Below are positions 49,624-59,246 of a DNA stretch of 64,000 bases, in pieces. Each line of letters starts with the position of its first letter. Positions within the stretch are counted from its first letter, which is position 1. A program made the position numbers and the translations under genes. The notes below the pieces were generated by a model. That model saw only the letters and a program-made list of their open reading frames with translations. It was not told the DNA's origin and ran no database searches. Origin of the DNA: Phenylobacterium sp. (GTDB lineage: Bacteria > Pseudomonadota > Alphaproteobacteria > Caulobacterales > Caulobacteraceae); contig NZ_SCVD01000028.1 of assembly GCF_004297125.1 (NCBI RefSeq), positions 186,001 through 250,000 of the forward strand. The letters run 5' to 3'.

Positions 49624-52536
49624 CTATCCGTTCACCAGCGCCAGATAGGCCGTCCGCGCGCGCGCCTGCGCCGCCTCCAGCCTGGTCCTGAGCGCCTTGA
49701 ACGTCTTGGCCCCGCCGGCGCGGGCGAGCAGGGCCTGGAAGGCCTTGGGCTCCCCATCGGGGTCGGGATTGTCGCCCAGGGCCACCTTGAGGAGCTGGGT
49801 CAGGTTCTGCTGCAGGCGCCAGGCATCGCACAGAGCGTCCAGTGGCTCGGGCGGCGCCAGACCCGCCCCGCCCAGGGCGTCGAGCGCCGCGGCTGTGTTG
49901 GGGGCCAGCGGCCCGCCGTCCGCCGCATGGACGATCTGCAGGAACTGAGCGGCGAACTCGATGTCCACCAGGCCGCCGGGCGACAGCTTCAGGTCCCAGT
50001 CACCCTTGGGCGGCCGCTCGTCTTCCAGCAGCTGGCGCATCTCGCGCACGTCGCGGGCCGTCTTCCCGGCGTCGCGCGGGCGGCGCAGCGCAGCCTCGAT
50101 GGCCGACTGGGCGTCGGCGGCGAAGGCGTCGGAGGTCGCCCAGACCACCCGCCCGCGGGTCAGGGCCAGCAGTTCCCATGTCTCGGCCTCGCCCTGGTAG
50201 TAGTGGTCGAAGGCCGCGAAGCTCACCGCCACCGGTCCCTTGGTGCCGGACGGGCGGAGCTGCATGTCCACCTCGTAGAGCTGGCCCTCGGCGGTTGGGC
50301 TGGACAGCGCCGCGATCAGCCGCTGGGTGAAGCGGCCGTAAAAGGTGGAGGCGTCCCAGCCCTTGATTTCCGAGGCCGCCGCCGGATCCGCGGCGCGGTA
50401 CAGGGTCATGAGGTCGAGGTCCGAGCTGGCGCTCATCTCGCGCGAGCCGCACTTGCCCAGGGCCACGACGGCCACCTCGCCGGGGAAGGCGCCGCCCATC
50501 CGCACCGCCTCGGCCAGGGCGGCGGGCGCCAGGGTCTGGATGCAAAGGTCGGCCAGGTCGGCGAAGGCGCGCCCAGCGACCTCGGCCGAAGCGGCCCCGC
50601 TCATCACCTGCACGCCCACCCGGAAGGCCTGCTCGCGATGGATGCGGCGGACCACATCCATGGCGTCCTCGAAGCCCGCGGCGCGGGCGATCTGGCGCTC
50701 CATGTCGGCGCGCTCGTCGGCGATCTCGATCTCGGAGAAGAAGTCCGGGTCCACCATGGCGTCGATTGCGGCCGGGCGGCGCGCCAGGGTGGCCGCGAGG
50801 TAGGGCGCGAAGGCCAGCACCTGGACCACCAGCTCGAACAGCTTGGGCTGGGCCAGGAACAGCGACTGCAACTGCACCCCGCTGGAGATGCCGCCGAAGA
50901 ACTCGCAGAAGCGGTTGAAGGCCGGATCGGGGGCGCCCGTAGCCTGGGCCGCCTCCAGCAGGCGCGGCGCCAGGCGGGTGAACAGCTCCCGGCCCCGTTC
51001 GGTGCGCGTGGCGGCCACGTGGCCATGATGCCAGTTGCGGATGGTCTGCGAGACGCGGGGCGGGTCGGAGAAGCCCATCCGTTTGATGGTGGCCAGGGTC
51101 TCCGGGTCGTCGTCGACGCCGGTGAACACCAGGCTGCCGAACCGGGAAGAAAGTTGCTCCTCCTCGGCGAAGAGTTCGCCATAGCGGGCGTTCACGGCCT
51201 TCAGGGTGCGGGTGATCTCGGCGTCGAAACTTCGCAGCGGGGCGTGGCCCGCGAGCGCGGCCACCCGCTTCCGGTCGGCGTCGGACTCGGGCAGGCGGTG
51301 GGTCTGCTCGTCCTCGAGCATCTGGATGCGATGCTCGACGGCGCGCAGGCGAAGGTAGGCCTCGGTGAGTTCGGCGGCGGCCGCCTCGGTGACATGGCCG
51401 GCGTCCGCCAGCGCCCGCAGCGCGTCCAGGGTGCGCGGGCTGCGCAGCTCGGGATGGCGGCCGCCCAGGATGAGCTGCTGGGTCTGGACGTAGAACTCGA
51501 TCTCGCGGATGCCGCCGCGGCCCAGCTTCAGGTCGACGCCCTTGGCCGAGACGCGCTCGTCGACCTTGTGGGCGTGGATCTGGCGCTTGATCGAATGGAT
51601 GTCGGCGATGGCGGCGAAGTCGAGGTTCTTGCGCCAGATGTAGGGGATCAGTTCGCCGAGGAACGCCTTCGCCTCGAGGAGGTCGCCGGCGCAGGCGCGC
51701 GCCTTGATGAAGGCCGCCCGCTCCCAGTTCTGGCCGACGGTCTCGTAGTACTCCAGCGCCGCCGGTACGGGTACGGCGGGCGGGGTCGAGGAGGGATCGG
51801 GCCGCAGGCGCAGGTCCATGCGGAAGACGTAGCCGTCCGCGGTGCGGGCCTGCATCAGGTCGGACACCCGTTGCGTCAGGCGCACAGCGAAGGCCTGGAC
51901 CTCCACGCCCTCGGCCAGGACCGCGCCCAGGGTCTCGGGATCGAAGAAGACCGAGACGTCGATGTCGCTGGAATAGTTCAGTTCGAAGGCGCCCTGCTTG
52001 CCCATGGCGATGCAGAACCAGCCCGGGACCGGGCCATGTTCGCCCTTGCCCAGGGACAGCAGCCGGCCGGCCTCGATCTCGCCCAGCGCCGCCGACGTGA
52101 GGGCCGCCGAGACCGCGGCGTCGGCGAAGCGGGTCAAGGCGCCGGTGACCTGGTCCAGGTCCCAGACGCCCCCGAGGTCGGCCAGCGCGGTCAGCAGGTG
52201 CAGCTCCTGCTTCAGAATTCGCAGCGGCGCCACGGCCTCCTGCGGCCGCAGCGCCGCCACGGCCTCGGTGCGACGGAGGATATCCGCCAGCCGGACGTCC
52301 GGGTCGTCAGCCAGCAAGGCGCCCAGCCGCCTGGGGTCGCGCCGCGCGAGGCCGGCCAGGTAGGGCGAGGCGCCGAACACCGGCGCCAGCGCCGGCCAGG
52401 CCAGATCAAGCTCCGGCGTCCAGGCCCGCTCCGCGATCAGGTCGTGCAGCCGTTCGGCCGCCCTGGCGTCCAGCACCGGGCCGCTGGGCCGCAGGTTCGC
52501 CGCCATCGGCCGCTTTTCGGTGGCGCTCAGACTCAT
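49624..52536 (-). CDS. glnE: Bifunctional glutamine synthetase adenylyltransferase/adenylyl-removing enzyme
   Basis: A 970-residue cytoplasmic enzyme that adenylylates glutamine synthetase when nitrogen is ample and removes AMP when it is scarce, under control of PII. Two nucleotidyltransferase domains are visible: the N-terminal adenylyl-removing half with NYSSDIDVSVFFDPE (about 185-195), and the C-terminal transferase half with GSREMSASSDLDLMTLYRA (about 700-710). Linker and helical segments such as DGYVFRMDLRLRPDPSS and LYEVDMQLRPSGTKGPV are conserved in both. Length is full. The start ATG is close to that of the divergent DoxX gene (36 bp apart). It lies upstream of the EF-hand/ECF operon on the same strand with a 64-bp gap. 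Confidence 0.96.
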   Translation of the reverse strand: MSLSATEKRPMAANLRPSGPVLDARAAERLHDLIAERAWTPELDLAWPALAPVFGASPYLAGLARRDPRRLGALLADDPDVRLADILRRTEAVAALRPQEAVAPLRILKQELHLLTALADLGGVWDLDQVTGALTRFADAAVSAALTSAALGEIEAGRLLSLGKGEHGPVPGWFCIAMGKQGAFELNYSSDIDVSVFFDPETLGAVLAEGVEVQAFAVRLTQRVSDLMQARTADGYVFRMDLRLRPDPSSTPPAVPVPAALEYYETVGQNWERAAFIKARACAGDLLEAKAFLGELIPYIWRKNLDFAAIADIHSIKRQIHAHKVDERVSAKGVDLKLGRGGIREIEFYVQTQQLILGGRHPELRSPRTLDALRALADAGHVTEAAAAELTEAYLRLRAVEHRIQMLEDEQTHRLPESDADRKRVAALAGHAPLRSFDAEITRTLKAVNARYGELFAEEEQLSSRFGSLVFTGVDDDPETLATIKRMGFSDPPRVSQTIRNWHHGHVAATRTERGRELFTRLAPRLLEAAQATGAPDPAFNRFCEFFGGISSGVQLQSLFLAQPKLFELVVQVLAFAPYLAATLARRPAAIDAMVDPDFFSEIEIADERADMERQIARAAGFEDAMDVVRRIHREQAFRVGVQVMSGAASAEVAGRAFADLADLCIQTLAPAALAEAVRMGGAFPGEVAVVALGKCGSREMSASSDLDLMTLYRAADPAAASEIKGWDASTFYGRFTQRLIAALSSPTAEGQLYEVDMQLRPSGTKGPVAVSFAAFDHYYQGEAETWELLALTRGRVVWATSDAFAADAQSAIEAALRRPRDAGKTARDVREMRQLLEDERPPKGDWDLKLSPGGLVDIEFAAQFLQIVHAADGGPLAPNTAAALDALGGAGLAPPEPLDALCDAWRLQQNLTQLLKVALGDNPDPDGEPKAFQALLARAGGAKTFKALRTRLEAAQARARTAYLALVNG

Positions 52537-52572
52537 GCCACCCCTTATGGCGACGGACGGGAGGACGCCGCA

Positions 52573-52989
52573 ATGAGCCTTTCACGCGCAATCACGCTTG
52601 CGCCCCTGGCCACAGGCTCGGACGCCGCCTTCCTGGCCCTGCGGCTGGGCACCGGCGCCTTCCTGGTCTGGGGCGTCTGGGACAACATCACCAGCGCCGA
52701 GCACATGGCGACTTTCGCCGGCTTCCTGAGGCAGCACGGCTTCCCCGCGCCCGAGATCCTGGCGGCCTTCGACGTCTGGCTGCAGTTCGCGATCGGGGTG
52801 CTGTTCATCCTCGGCCTGGGGACGCGCTGGGCGGGACTGGCGTGCGCCGCGAACTTCGTCATCGCCATCGTGATGGTGGACCACCTGCAGGGCTGGCGCG
52901 GCGCGTTCGGTTCACAATGCCTGGTCGGCATCGGCCTAGTGCTGGCCACCCACGGACCGGGCCGGTTCAGCGTCGACGACCGGCTTTAG
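52573..52989 (+). CDS. DoxX-family membrane protein
   Basis: A 138-residue membrane protein with about four hydrophobic segments (FLALRLGTGAFLVWGVWDNI, FDVWLQFAIGVLFILGLGTR, AGLACAANFVIAIVMVDHL and QCLVGIGLVLATHG). DoxX family members associate with oxidoreductases and have roles ranging from thiosulfate:quinone oxidation to oxidative-stress complexes; no catalytic residue can be identified here. GGGAGGACGCC gives a good ribosome-binding site 7-8 nt before the ATG. It is divergent from glnE and its stop overlaps by 4 bp that of the convergent sensor kinase. Function is open. Confidence 0.88.
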   Translation: MSLSRAITLAPLATGSDAAFLALRLGTGAFLVWGVWDNITSAEHMATFAGFLRQHGFPAPEILAAFDVWLQFAIGVLFILGLGTRWAGLACAANFVIAIVMVDHLQGWRGAFGSQCLVGIGLVLATHGPGRFSVDDRL

Positions 52990-54392
52990 GCGCGGGGGAG
53001 GATGAAGGCCACGCGCAGGCCCGGCCCCATCTCCCCAACCTTGCCCGGACCTTCCGACAGCTCCAGCCGCCCGCCGTGCGCCTCGGCCACAGCGGCCACC
53101 AGGGACAGGCCCAGGCCCGCGCCCGGCTCGTTGCGGCTGTTCTCCAGCCGCACGAAACGCTGGATGACCCGCTCGCGATCCTCGTCGGGCACCCCCGGAC
53201 CGGTGTCCGTGACCGAGAACTCCACCTCGCCCGACGAGCGCCGGCGCACACGCAACATGATCGCCCCGCCGGGCGGCGTGTACTTCACCGCGTTGTCCAG
53301 CAGGTTGGCCAGGGCCTGGGCCAGGAACTCGCGGTTGCCGCGAATGGTCAGGTCCTTGGCGGTCTCGGCGGCGTATTCGAGGTTCTTCTCCTCGCAGAAG
53401 GGCTCGTAGAGCTCGGAGATGTCGGCGGCCAGTTCCGCGGGGTCGAACAGGGTCGGGTTGGGCGCCTGGCCGGCGGCCTGCAGGCGGGCGATCGAGAGCA
53501 CGGCGCCGAAGGTCTTCAGCACGCCATCGGTGTCCTCCAGCGCCTGCGCCAGGGCCTCCTCGGCGTTGCCCTTGCCCGCCTCCACGTCGATGTAGGCGGT
53601 CTCCAGCCGCGCCCGCAGGCGGGTCAGCGGCGAGCGCAGGTCGTGGGCGATGGCGTCGCCGGCGTGCTTGTGCCCCTGCATAGAGCGCTCCAGCCGATCC
53701 AGCATGTCGTTGACGCCCTGGGCCAGTTCGTCGAACTCGTCGCGCGCGCCGCGCACCCGGGCCCGGACGCCCTGCTCGCCGTTGCGCACCCGCTCCACGA
53801 CATTGATCAGGTCGACCATGGTGCGCGAGACGTTGCGGCTGACCAGCACCCCGCCAGCCAGGCCCAGCAACACCACCAGGGCGCCCGAGGCCCACAGGGC
53901 GCGGACGATGCGGGCGACGTAGGCCTCGTCCTCGCCGGCGTCGGCGCCCACGAACAGGATCTCGCCGTCGTGCAGCTTCTGCTGCAGGCCGCGGGCGGGA
54001 TGTTTCACCTCGCGCCCCTGGGCGTCGACATCGGTGACCTGGAAGGTGGCCCAGGCGGGCTCGCCCGCGAAGTCCTCCACAGGGCTCTCTTCGATCGAGC
54101 CGGAGATCCGCCGGCCGTCCTTGGTCAGCAACAGGTAGAGGAACGGCTTCTCGCTGGCGGCGCGCTGGATCAGGGACTGATTGACCGCGTCGACCCCCGC
54201 CCGGTCGTAGACGTCGACCAGGCTGCGCATCTCGCGGCGGATCTCCTGGTCCGTCCGCCGCGTCGCCTCGCCAGCGGTGGCCACGTAGATGTAGGCGAGG
54301 AAGGCCGAGGCCGCGCTGGCGAACAGCGCCAGGAACAGCAGCGTCAGCCGGAACGGCGTGGTCCTGAAGATGCGCGGCAGCTTGACCGCCAT
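52986..54392 (-). CDS. Sensor histidine kinase, HAMP type
   Basis: A 468-residue two-component kinase. The N-terminal transmembrane helix (LTLLFLALFASAASAFLAYIYV), a periplasmic region of about 120 residues, a second transmembrane helix (ALWASGALVVLLGLAGGVLV) and a HAMP domain are followed by HisKA with H250 in AGDAIAHDLRSPLTRLRARLE and an ATPase domain with NLLDNAVKYTPPGG, DTGPGVPDEDRERVI and GAGLGLSLVAAVAEAHGG. The AHDLRSPLTRLR H-box is of the OmpR-partner type. It starts 9 bp after its response regulator, whose gene follows degP on the same strand, so the pair may respond to envelope stress. The signal is unknown. Confidence 0.94.
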   Translation of the reverse strand: MAVKLPRIFRTTPFRLTLLFLALFASAASAFLAYIYVATAGEATRRTDQEIRREMRSLVDVYDRAGVDAVNQSLIQRAASEKPFLYLLLTKDGRRISGSIEESPVEDFAGEPAWATFQVTDVDAQGREVKHPARGLQQKLHDGEILFVGADAGEDEAYVARIVRALWASGALVVLLGLAGGVLVSRNVSRTMVDLINVVERVRNGEQGVRARVRGARDEFDELAQGVNDMLDRLERSMQGHKHAGDAIAHDLRSPLTRLRARLETAYIDVEAGKGNAEEALAQALEDTDGVLKTFGAVLSIARLQAAGQAPNPTLFDPAELAADISELYEPFCEEKNLEYAAETAKDLTIRGNREFLAQALANLLDNAVKYTPPGGAIMLRVRRRSSGEVEFSVTDTGPGVPDEDRERVIQRFVRLENSRNEPGAGLGLSLVAAVAEAHGGRLELSEGPGKVGEMGPGLRVAFILPRA

Positions 54393-54401
54393 GCGGCGCG
54401 C

Positions 54402-55073
54402 CTACGCGTCGAGCCGATAGCCCGCGCCGCGAACGGTCTGCAGCATCGGCCGGTCGAAACCCTTGTCGATCTTCGAGCGCAGGCGGGAGATGTGCACGTC
54501 GATGACGTTGGTCTGGGGGTCGAAGTGGTAGTGCCAGACCTTCTCCAGCAGCATGGTCCGCGTCACCGACTGGCCGGCGTGGCGCATCATGAATTCCAGG
54601 AGCTGGAATTCGCGCGGCTGCAGGTCGATCTCCTTGCCAGAACGGAACACCGTGCGGGCGATCAGGTCCATCTCCAGTTCGCCGACCTTCAGCAGGGTCT
54701 GGACCGAACCGGTGTCACGGCGCCGCGCCAGGGCCTCGATGCGGGCGATCAGCTCGGCGAAGGCGTAGGGCTTCACCAGATAGTCGTCGCCGCCGGCCTG
54801 TAGGCCATCGACGCGGTCGCCCACCTCGCCCAGCGCCGAGAGGAACAGCACCGGCGTGCGGTCCCCCTCCCGGCGGATGGTCTCGACGAGCTGGACGCCG
54901 TTCATCTTCGGCATCATCCGATCGACGATCATCACGTCGAACTCGCCATCGCGAGCGGCGGCGAGGCCCTCCTCGCCGTCGGCCCCCCGCGTGCAGTCAT
55001 GGCCGGCCTCGGTGAGGCCGCGCGCCATGGCTTCGGCCGCCTCGAGATCGTCCTCGACAATCAGGATCCGCAT
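54402..55073 (-). CDS. OmpR-family response regulator
   Basis: A 223-residue response regulator with a receiver domain (acidic pocket E7-D8-D9, phospho-acceptor D51 in DVMIVDRMMPKMNG, K101-type lysine in DYLVKPYAF) and a winged-helix output domain (LQPREFQLLEFMMRHAGQSV, then LLEKVWHYHFDPQTNVIDVH and SRLRSKIDKGF). The ATG at 55073 follows GAGGGCGGG and gives the standard MRILIVEDD start; the longer frame upstream runs into degP. The kinase gene follows 9 bp later, and degP lies 28 bp upstream on the same strand. Its regulon may include degP, by position only. Confidence 0.95.
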   Translation of the reverse strand: MRILIVEDDLEAAEAMARGLTEAGHDCTRGADGEEGLAAARDGEFDVMIVDRMMPKMNGVQLVETIRREGDRTPVLFLSALGEVGDRVDGLQAGGDDYLVKPYAFAELIARIEALARRRDTGSVQTLLKVGELEMDLIARTVFRSGKEIDLQPREFQLLEFMMRHAGQSVTRTMLLEKVWHYHFDPQTNVIDVHISRLRSKIDKGFDRPMLQTVRGAGYRLDA

Positions 55074-55101
55074 TTGATTCCCGCCCTCTGAGAGGGGGAG
55101 T

Positions 55102-56685
55102 CTAGCCCGAAACCTTGATCGGCAGGAAGGCGGTGCGGCCATTGCGGTAGACACCGACCAGCACGCTGGCGCGGCCGGCCTTCTTGGCGGCGTCGACCAC
55201 GGCGGCGAACTCGGCCGGGGCAGCTACGGCCCGTCCGTTGACCAGCGTGATCACGTCGCCGCGGCGCAGGCCCTTCGTACCCGCGTCGGAAGACTGGTCG
55301 ACGTTGTCCACCAGCGCGCCGCGCACTTCGGCCGGCAGGTTCAGCCGGTTGCGGGCCGGCTCGTCCAGCGGGCTCAGCGACATGCCCAGCACGGGCGCTC
55401 GCGCCGAGGGCGGAGCGCCGGGGACCGCACGGCCGCCGGGACCGGCGCCGCTGTTGTCGTTGGCCGCCAGTTCGCGCTCCGAGGGCCGCACGCCGGAGCG
55501 GACGTCCACCGTGCGGCGCTTGCCGTCGCGGATCACATCCAGGCGCAGGTTCTCGCCGGCGCGGACGCGGGCCACCTGGCGGGTCAGGTCGGACGAGCTC
55601 TTCACCGAGACGCCGTTCACCGCCACCACGACGTCGCCCACCTGGACGCCAGCGCGGGCCGAGGGGCCGCCGGCGGAGATGTCGGCGACGATCGCGCCCT
55701 TCTGGTTCTCCATCCCTTGTGCTTCGGCCATCTCGGTCGTGAAGTTCTGGATGGTCGCGCCGATGTAGCCGCGTTCGATCTTGCCGCCGCTGATCAGCTG
55801 CTTGGTGACCGTCTCGGCGACTTCCGAGGGAATGGCGAAGCCGATGCCGACCGAGCCGCCCGAGGGCGAGAAGATCGCGGTGTTCACCCCGATCACCCGG
55901 CCATAGACATCGAACGTCGGACCGCCCGAATTGCCCCGGTTGATGGGGGCGTCGATCTGGATGTAGTCGACGAAGGTCTCGCCGATGTCGCGGCCATAGG
56001 CCGAGACGATGCCGGCCGTGGCGGTGCCGCCCAGGCCGAAGGGATTGCCGACGGTGATGACCCAGTCGCCCACCCGCGGCTTGCCGGCGTTCTCGAAGTT
56101 CACGAACGGGAACGGACCGCCGCGGCCGCCCTTGATCTTGATCACCGCGAGGTCGGTGGCCTCGTCGCGGCCGACCACCTCGGCGTCCAGCTCGGTCTCG
56201 TCCTTGAGGACGACCTTGATGCTCTCGGCGTTTTCGACGACGTGGTTGTTGGTGACGATGTAGCCGTCCGCCGAGATGAAGAAGCCCGAACCGGACGACT
56301 GCTGCGTCGGCAGGCGCGGCTGGCCGCGCTCGGTGCGGCCGCCCTGATCGCCATCCTCACCGTCCTCGCCGCCCGGCGTACCGCCGCGCGGGCCGGGCAG
56401 GACGAACGGCAGGCCGGGGATCTGGCGCAGCGCATTGGTGTCGACGCGGCTGGTCACGTTGATCGACACCACCGCCGGCGAGACGCGGTCGAAGATGTCG
56501 GCGAAGGACATGGGCGCGCCGGGCGGCGGCGCGAAGATGGGGGCGGTCGAGGCCTTGATCAGCCCGCCGTTGGGGAGCTGGGCGTGCGCGGAGGGAAGCT
56601 GCATGCCTGCGCCCGCCACCGCGGCGGCCATGACGCCGGCGCCAGCGACGGCGCCCAGGAGGTAACCGGTCTTCTTGGAAGTCAT
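55102..56685 (-). CDS. degP: DegP/HtrA-family periplasmic serine protease (Do)
   Basis: A 527-residue envelope protease/chaperone with a signal peptide (GYLLGAVAGAGVMAAAVAGAG). The trypsin-like domain shows H148 in NNHVVENAE, D178 in EATDLAVIKI and S253 in NRGNSGGPTF. Two PDZ domains follow (about 320-400 with GPSARAGVQVGDVVVAVNGV, and 440-527 with GTKGLRRGDVITLVNGR). A Gly/Asp/Glu-rich insert (about 97-125) follows the first strand. The ATG at 56685 has GAAGG 6 nt upstream; the frame extension is not supported. A two-component pair follows directly and the ccm cluster precedes it by 147 bp, an order I recall from Caulobacter. It removes misfolded periplasmic proteins. Confidence 0.96.
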   Translation of the reverse strand: MTSKKTGYLLGAVAGAGVMAAAVAGAGMQLPSAHAQLPNGGLIKASTAPIFAPPPGAPMSFADIFDRVSPAVVSINVTSRVDTNALRQIPGLPFVLPGPRGGTPGGEDGEDGDQGGRTERGQPRLPTQQSSGSGFFISADGYIVTNNHVVENAESIKVVLKDETELDAEVVGRDEATDLAVIKIKGGRGGPFPFVNFENAGKPRVGDWVITVGNPFGLGGTATAGIVSAYGRDIGETFVDYIQIDAPINRGNSGGPTFDVYGRVIGVNTAIFSPSGGSVGIGFAIPSEVAETVTKQLISGGKIERGYIGATIQNFTTEMAEAQGMENQKGAIVADISAGGPSARAGVQVGDVVVAVNGVSVKSSSDLTRQVARVRAGENLRLDVIRDGKRRTVDVRSGVRPSERELAANDNSGAGPGGRAVPGAPPSARAPVLGMSLSPLDEPARNRLNLPAEVRGALVDNVDQSSDAGTKGLRRGDVITLVNGRAVAAPAEFAAVVDAAKKAGRASVLVGVYRNGRTAFLPIKVSG

Positions 56686-56832
56686 CAGCCTTCGTTTCCC
56701 TGTGCGCGACCTATTTGGGAGGCGTGCCGCGCCCAAACAACCTAGGTCGGATGCACGGAAGTGCAACGACCCTCAAGTTACGTTTAGGTCACCCTAGGCG
56801 CGGCTTCACGTCCAATATTGGGCGGGATCGTG

Positions 56833-57285
56833 TCAGGGTGTTTCGTCTTCGTCCAAGCGGCGCAAGCGCTCCGCTTCCAGTGGCGTGAGTTCCACGTCGA
56901 GCGATCGGTTCCGTAACCGCAAGAACAACAGTGTGACACCGGCGACCACGACGAGGAAGGGCGCGCCCCAGAGCGCAAGGTTGCCGATCGAAAAACTGGG
57001 CGTGAGCAGCACGAACTCGCCATAGCGGTCGGTGAGGAAGCGCTTGATCTCGGCCTCGTCCTTGCCGGCCTTCACCTGCTCGCGGACGATCTGGCGCAGG
57101 TCGCGGGCGAGATCGGCTTCGCTGTCGTCGATGGACTCGTTCTGGCAGACCAGGCAGCGGACGTCGCGGAAGATGTCGCGGGCCCGGGCCTCCTGGGCCG
57201 GATCGGGCAGCCGTTCCGCCGGATCGGAGGCGGCGGCGATGCAGGCTACGCCCGCCAGGGCCGCCAGGAGGAGCCTCAGCCTCAC
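56833..57285 (-). CDS. ccmH: Cytochrome c maturation protein CcmH (CycL)
   Basis: A 150-residue thiol-reductase component of system I cytochrome c maturation. A signal peptide (LRLLLAALAGVACIAAA) is followed by the RCLVCQNESI motif (C44 and C47), which reduces the heme-binding Cys pair of apocytochrome c, and a C-terminal transmembrane anchor (LALWGAPFLVVVAGVTLLFL). The GTG start overlaps the ccmF stop by 4 bp (GTGA). The open frame continues far upstream, but that part is antiparallel-frame noise within ccmF, so the start was set at the GTG. CcmI, the other half of E. coli CcmH, is encoded separately at 59734-60816. Confidence 0.94.
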   Translation of the reverse strand: MRLRLLLAALAGVACIAAASDPAERLPDPAQEARARDIFRDVRCLVCQNESIDDSEADLARDLRQIVREQVKAGKDEAEIKRFLTDRYGEFVLLTPSFSIGNLALWGAPFLVVVAGVTLLFLRLRNRSLDVELTPLEAERLRRLDEDETP

Positions 57286-59246
57286 GCGGCCTGCTCCTTG
57301 CGCCGGCCCACGCCCATGCGCAGCCTGCGGTCCGAGAGCGAAATCAGGCCGCCCAGGCCCATGATCACGGGCCCGAGGAAGATCAGGCTGGCCCAGGGGT
57401 TCCAGTAAGCGCGCACGAGGTAGGTCCCGCCATCCCGCCGCTCGCCCAGCACCAGGTAGATGTGGCTCGCGCCGCGATAGCAGAGCCCCACCTCCGAGGT
57501 CGTCTGGCCGCCGGTGGTGTAGGTGCGGCGCTCCGGCTCGACCTTGCAGACCGGCTGGCCCTTGCGTGTGACGGTGATCAGGCCCCGATCGGCGTCGTAG
57601 TTGGGCCCGGCCACCGGATTCACCGCGTCGAGGCTGACGTGATAGGCGCCGACGTCCAGGCCGCCGCCGACCGGCAGGGCCTCGGCGGCCTCGATCTTCC
57701 AGGTGGTCTCGAACACCGCGCCGAGCACGAAGACGCCCAGGCCCAGGTGCGCGAAGGTCATGCCCCAGGCGCCGCGCGGCAGGCCGGTGAGCCGGCGCCA
57801 AGTTTCTCCGGCGGAGACACGGAAGGCGCGGGTGCGCTCGACGAGCTCGGCGATAGCGCCGGCGATCAGCCAGCCGCCCAGCGCCACGCCCAGGATGCCG
57901 AACACCTTCTTGGGATCCACCAGCGCCAGGGCCAGCAGGCCCGTCCCGGCGGCGATCAGCAGGGCGACCCACAGGCGCTGGACCACGCCGCGGGCGTCGC
58001 CGCGCTTCCACGCCAACAGCGGCCCGGCGGGCAGCAGCACCAGCAGCGCCACCATCAACGGCGTGAAGGTCAGGCTGAAGTAGGGCGGCCCCACCGAGAT
58101 CGCCTCGCCGGTCATCGCCTCGCGGATCAGCGGATAGAGCGTGCCCAGCAGCACCGTGGCCGTGGCGGCGGCCAGCAGGATGTTGTTCATCACCAGCGCG
58201 CTCTCGCGGCTGATCGGCGCGAACATGCCGCCCTGCGTCAGGTTCGGGGCGCGCCAGGCGAACAGCGTGAAGCCCAGCCCCGCCGTGACGCCCAGTATGA
58301 TCAGCAGCAGCACGCCCCGGGTCGGGTCGACCGCGAAGGCGTGGACACTGGTCAGCACGCCCGAGCGCACTAGGAAGGCGCCCAGCATCGAGAAGGTGAA
58401 GGCGGCCAGCGCCAGGAACACCGTCCAACCCGTCAGCGCGCCGCGCTTCTCGGTGACCACGGCGGAATGCAGCAAGGCCGTGGCGATCAGCCAGGGCATG
58501 AAGCTGGCGTTCTCCACCGGGTCCCAGAACCACCAGCCGCCCCAGCCCAGCTCGTAATAGGCCCAGAACGCGCCCAAGGTGATGCCGACGGTGAGCAGGC
58601 TCCAGGCCGCAAGCGCCCAGGGGCGCACCCAGCGCGACCAGGCCGCGTCGATCCGCCCCTCGACCAGGGCCGCGACGGCCAGGGAGAAGACCACCGACAT
58701 GCCGACGTAGCCCGCGTAGAGGAACGGAGGGTGGACGGCCAGGGCCGGGTCCTGCAGCAGCGGGTTGAGCGAACGCCCCTCGACCGGCGGCGTCAACAGC
58801 CGCGTCAGCGGGTTGGAGGCGAAAACCGTGTACGCCAGGAACACCGCGCCCAGCAGGCCCTGGGTCGCCACGGTCACGGCCCGCAGCCCCCGCGGCAGGT
58901 CGCGGCCCAGGCCGGCCACCGCCGCGCCGAAGCCGGTGAGCGCCAGGCACCAGAGCAGCATCGAGCCCTCGTGGCTGCCCCAGGTCCCGGCCACGCGGTA
59001 CAGCAGCGGCTTCGCCGAGTGCGAGTTCTGCGCCACGTTGGCCACGGAGAAGTCCGAGATCACGAAGGCGTGCATCAGGGCCGCGAAGGCCACGGCCACG
59101 GCCAGGAACGCGCCCAGGGCCGCCCCTTCGCCCGCGCCGGCCAGCGGCGCGGACCGGCGGATCCGGCCCGCCACGGAGAGGGCGACCTGGGCGATCGAAA
59201 GCGCCAGCGCCAGGATCAGCGCGAAGGCGCCGGCTTCCGCGATCAT
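57282..59246 (-). CDS. ccmF: Heme lyase CcmF
   Basis: A 654-residue integral membrane protein that attaches heme from CcmE to apocytochrome c. About 15 hydrophobic segments are visible together with the WWD motif in the GWGGWWFWDPVENASFMPWL region (near 235) and conserved histidine-containing loops, for example RVAGTWGSHEGSMLLW and DPALAVHPPFLYAGYVG. The ATG at 59246 (MIAEAGAFALIL) matches family starts and overlaps the ccmE stop by 4 bp, so an upstream in-frame extension was rejected. Downstream it overlaps ccmH. It acts with CcmH and CcmI in the inner membrane. Confidence 0.97.
   Translation of the reverse strand: MIAEAGAFALILALALSIAQVALSVAGRIRRSAPLAGAGEGAALGAFLAVAVAFAALMHAFVISDFSVANVAQNSHSAKPLLYRVAGTWGSHEGSMLLWCLALTGFGAAVAGLGRDLPRGLRAVTVATQGLLGAVFLAYTVFASNPLTRLLTPPVEGRSLNPLLQDPALAVHPPFLYAGYVGMSVVFSLAVAALVEGRIDAAWSRWVRPWALAAWSLLTVGITLGAFWAYYELGWGGWWFWDPVENASFMPWLIATALLHSAVVTEKRGALTGWTVFLALAAFTFSMLGAFLVRSGVLTSVHAFAVDPTRGVLLLIILGVTAGLGFTLFAWRAPNLTQGGMFAPISRESALVMNNILLAAATATVLLGTLYPLIREAMTGEAISVGPPYFSLTFTPLMVALLVLLPAGPLLAWKRGDARGVVQRLWVALLIAAGTGLLALALVDPKKVFGILGVALGGWLIAGAIAELVERTRAFRVSAGETWRRLTGLPRGAWGMTFAHLGLGVFVLGAVFETTWKIEAAEALPVGGGLDVGAYHVSLDAVNPVAGPNYDADRGLITVTRKGQPVCKVEPERRTYTTGGQTTSEVGLCYRGASHIYLVLGERRDGGTYLVRAYWNPWASLIFLGPVIMGLGGLISLSDRRLRMGVGRRKEQAA

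Noticed and set aside
49147..52989. A 1280-codon plus-strand frame across glnE ending in DoxX
   Set aside because: Only the last 138 codons (from 52573) form a real gene; the rest is antisense to glnE and the EF-hand gene.
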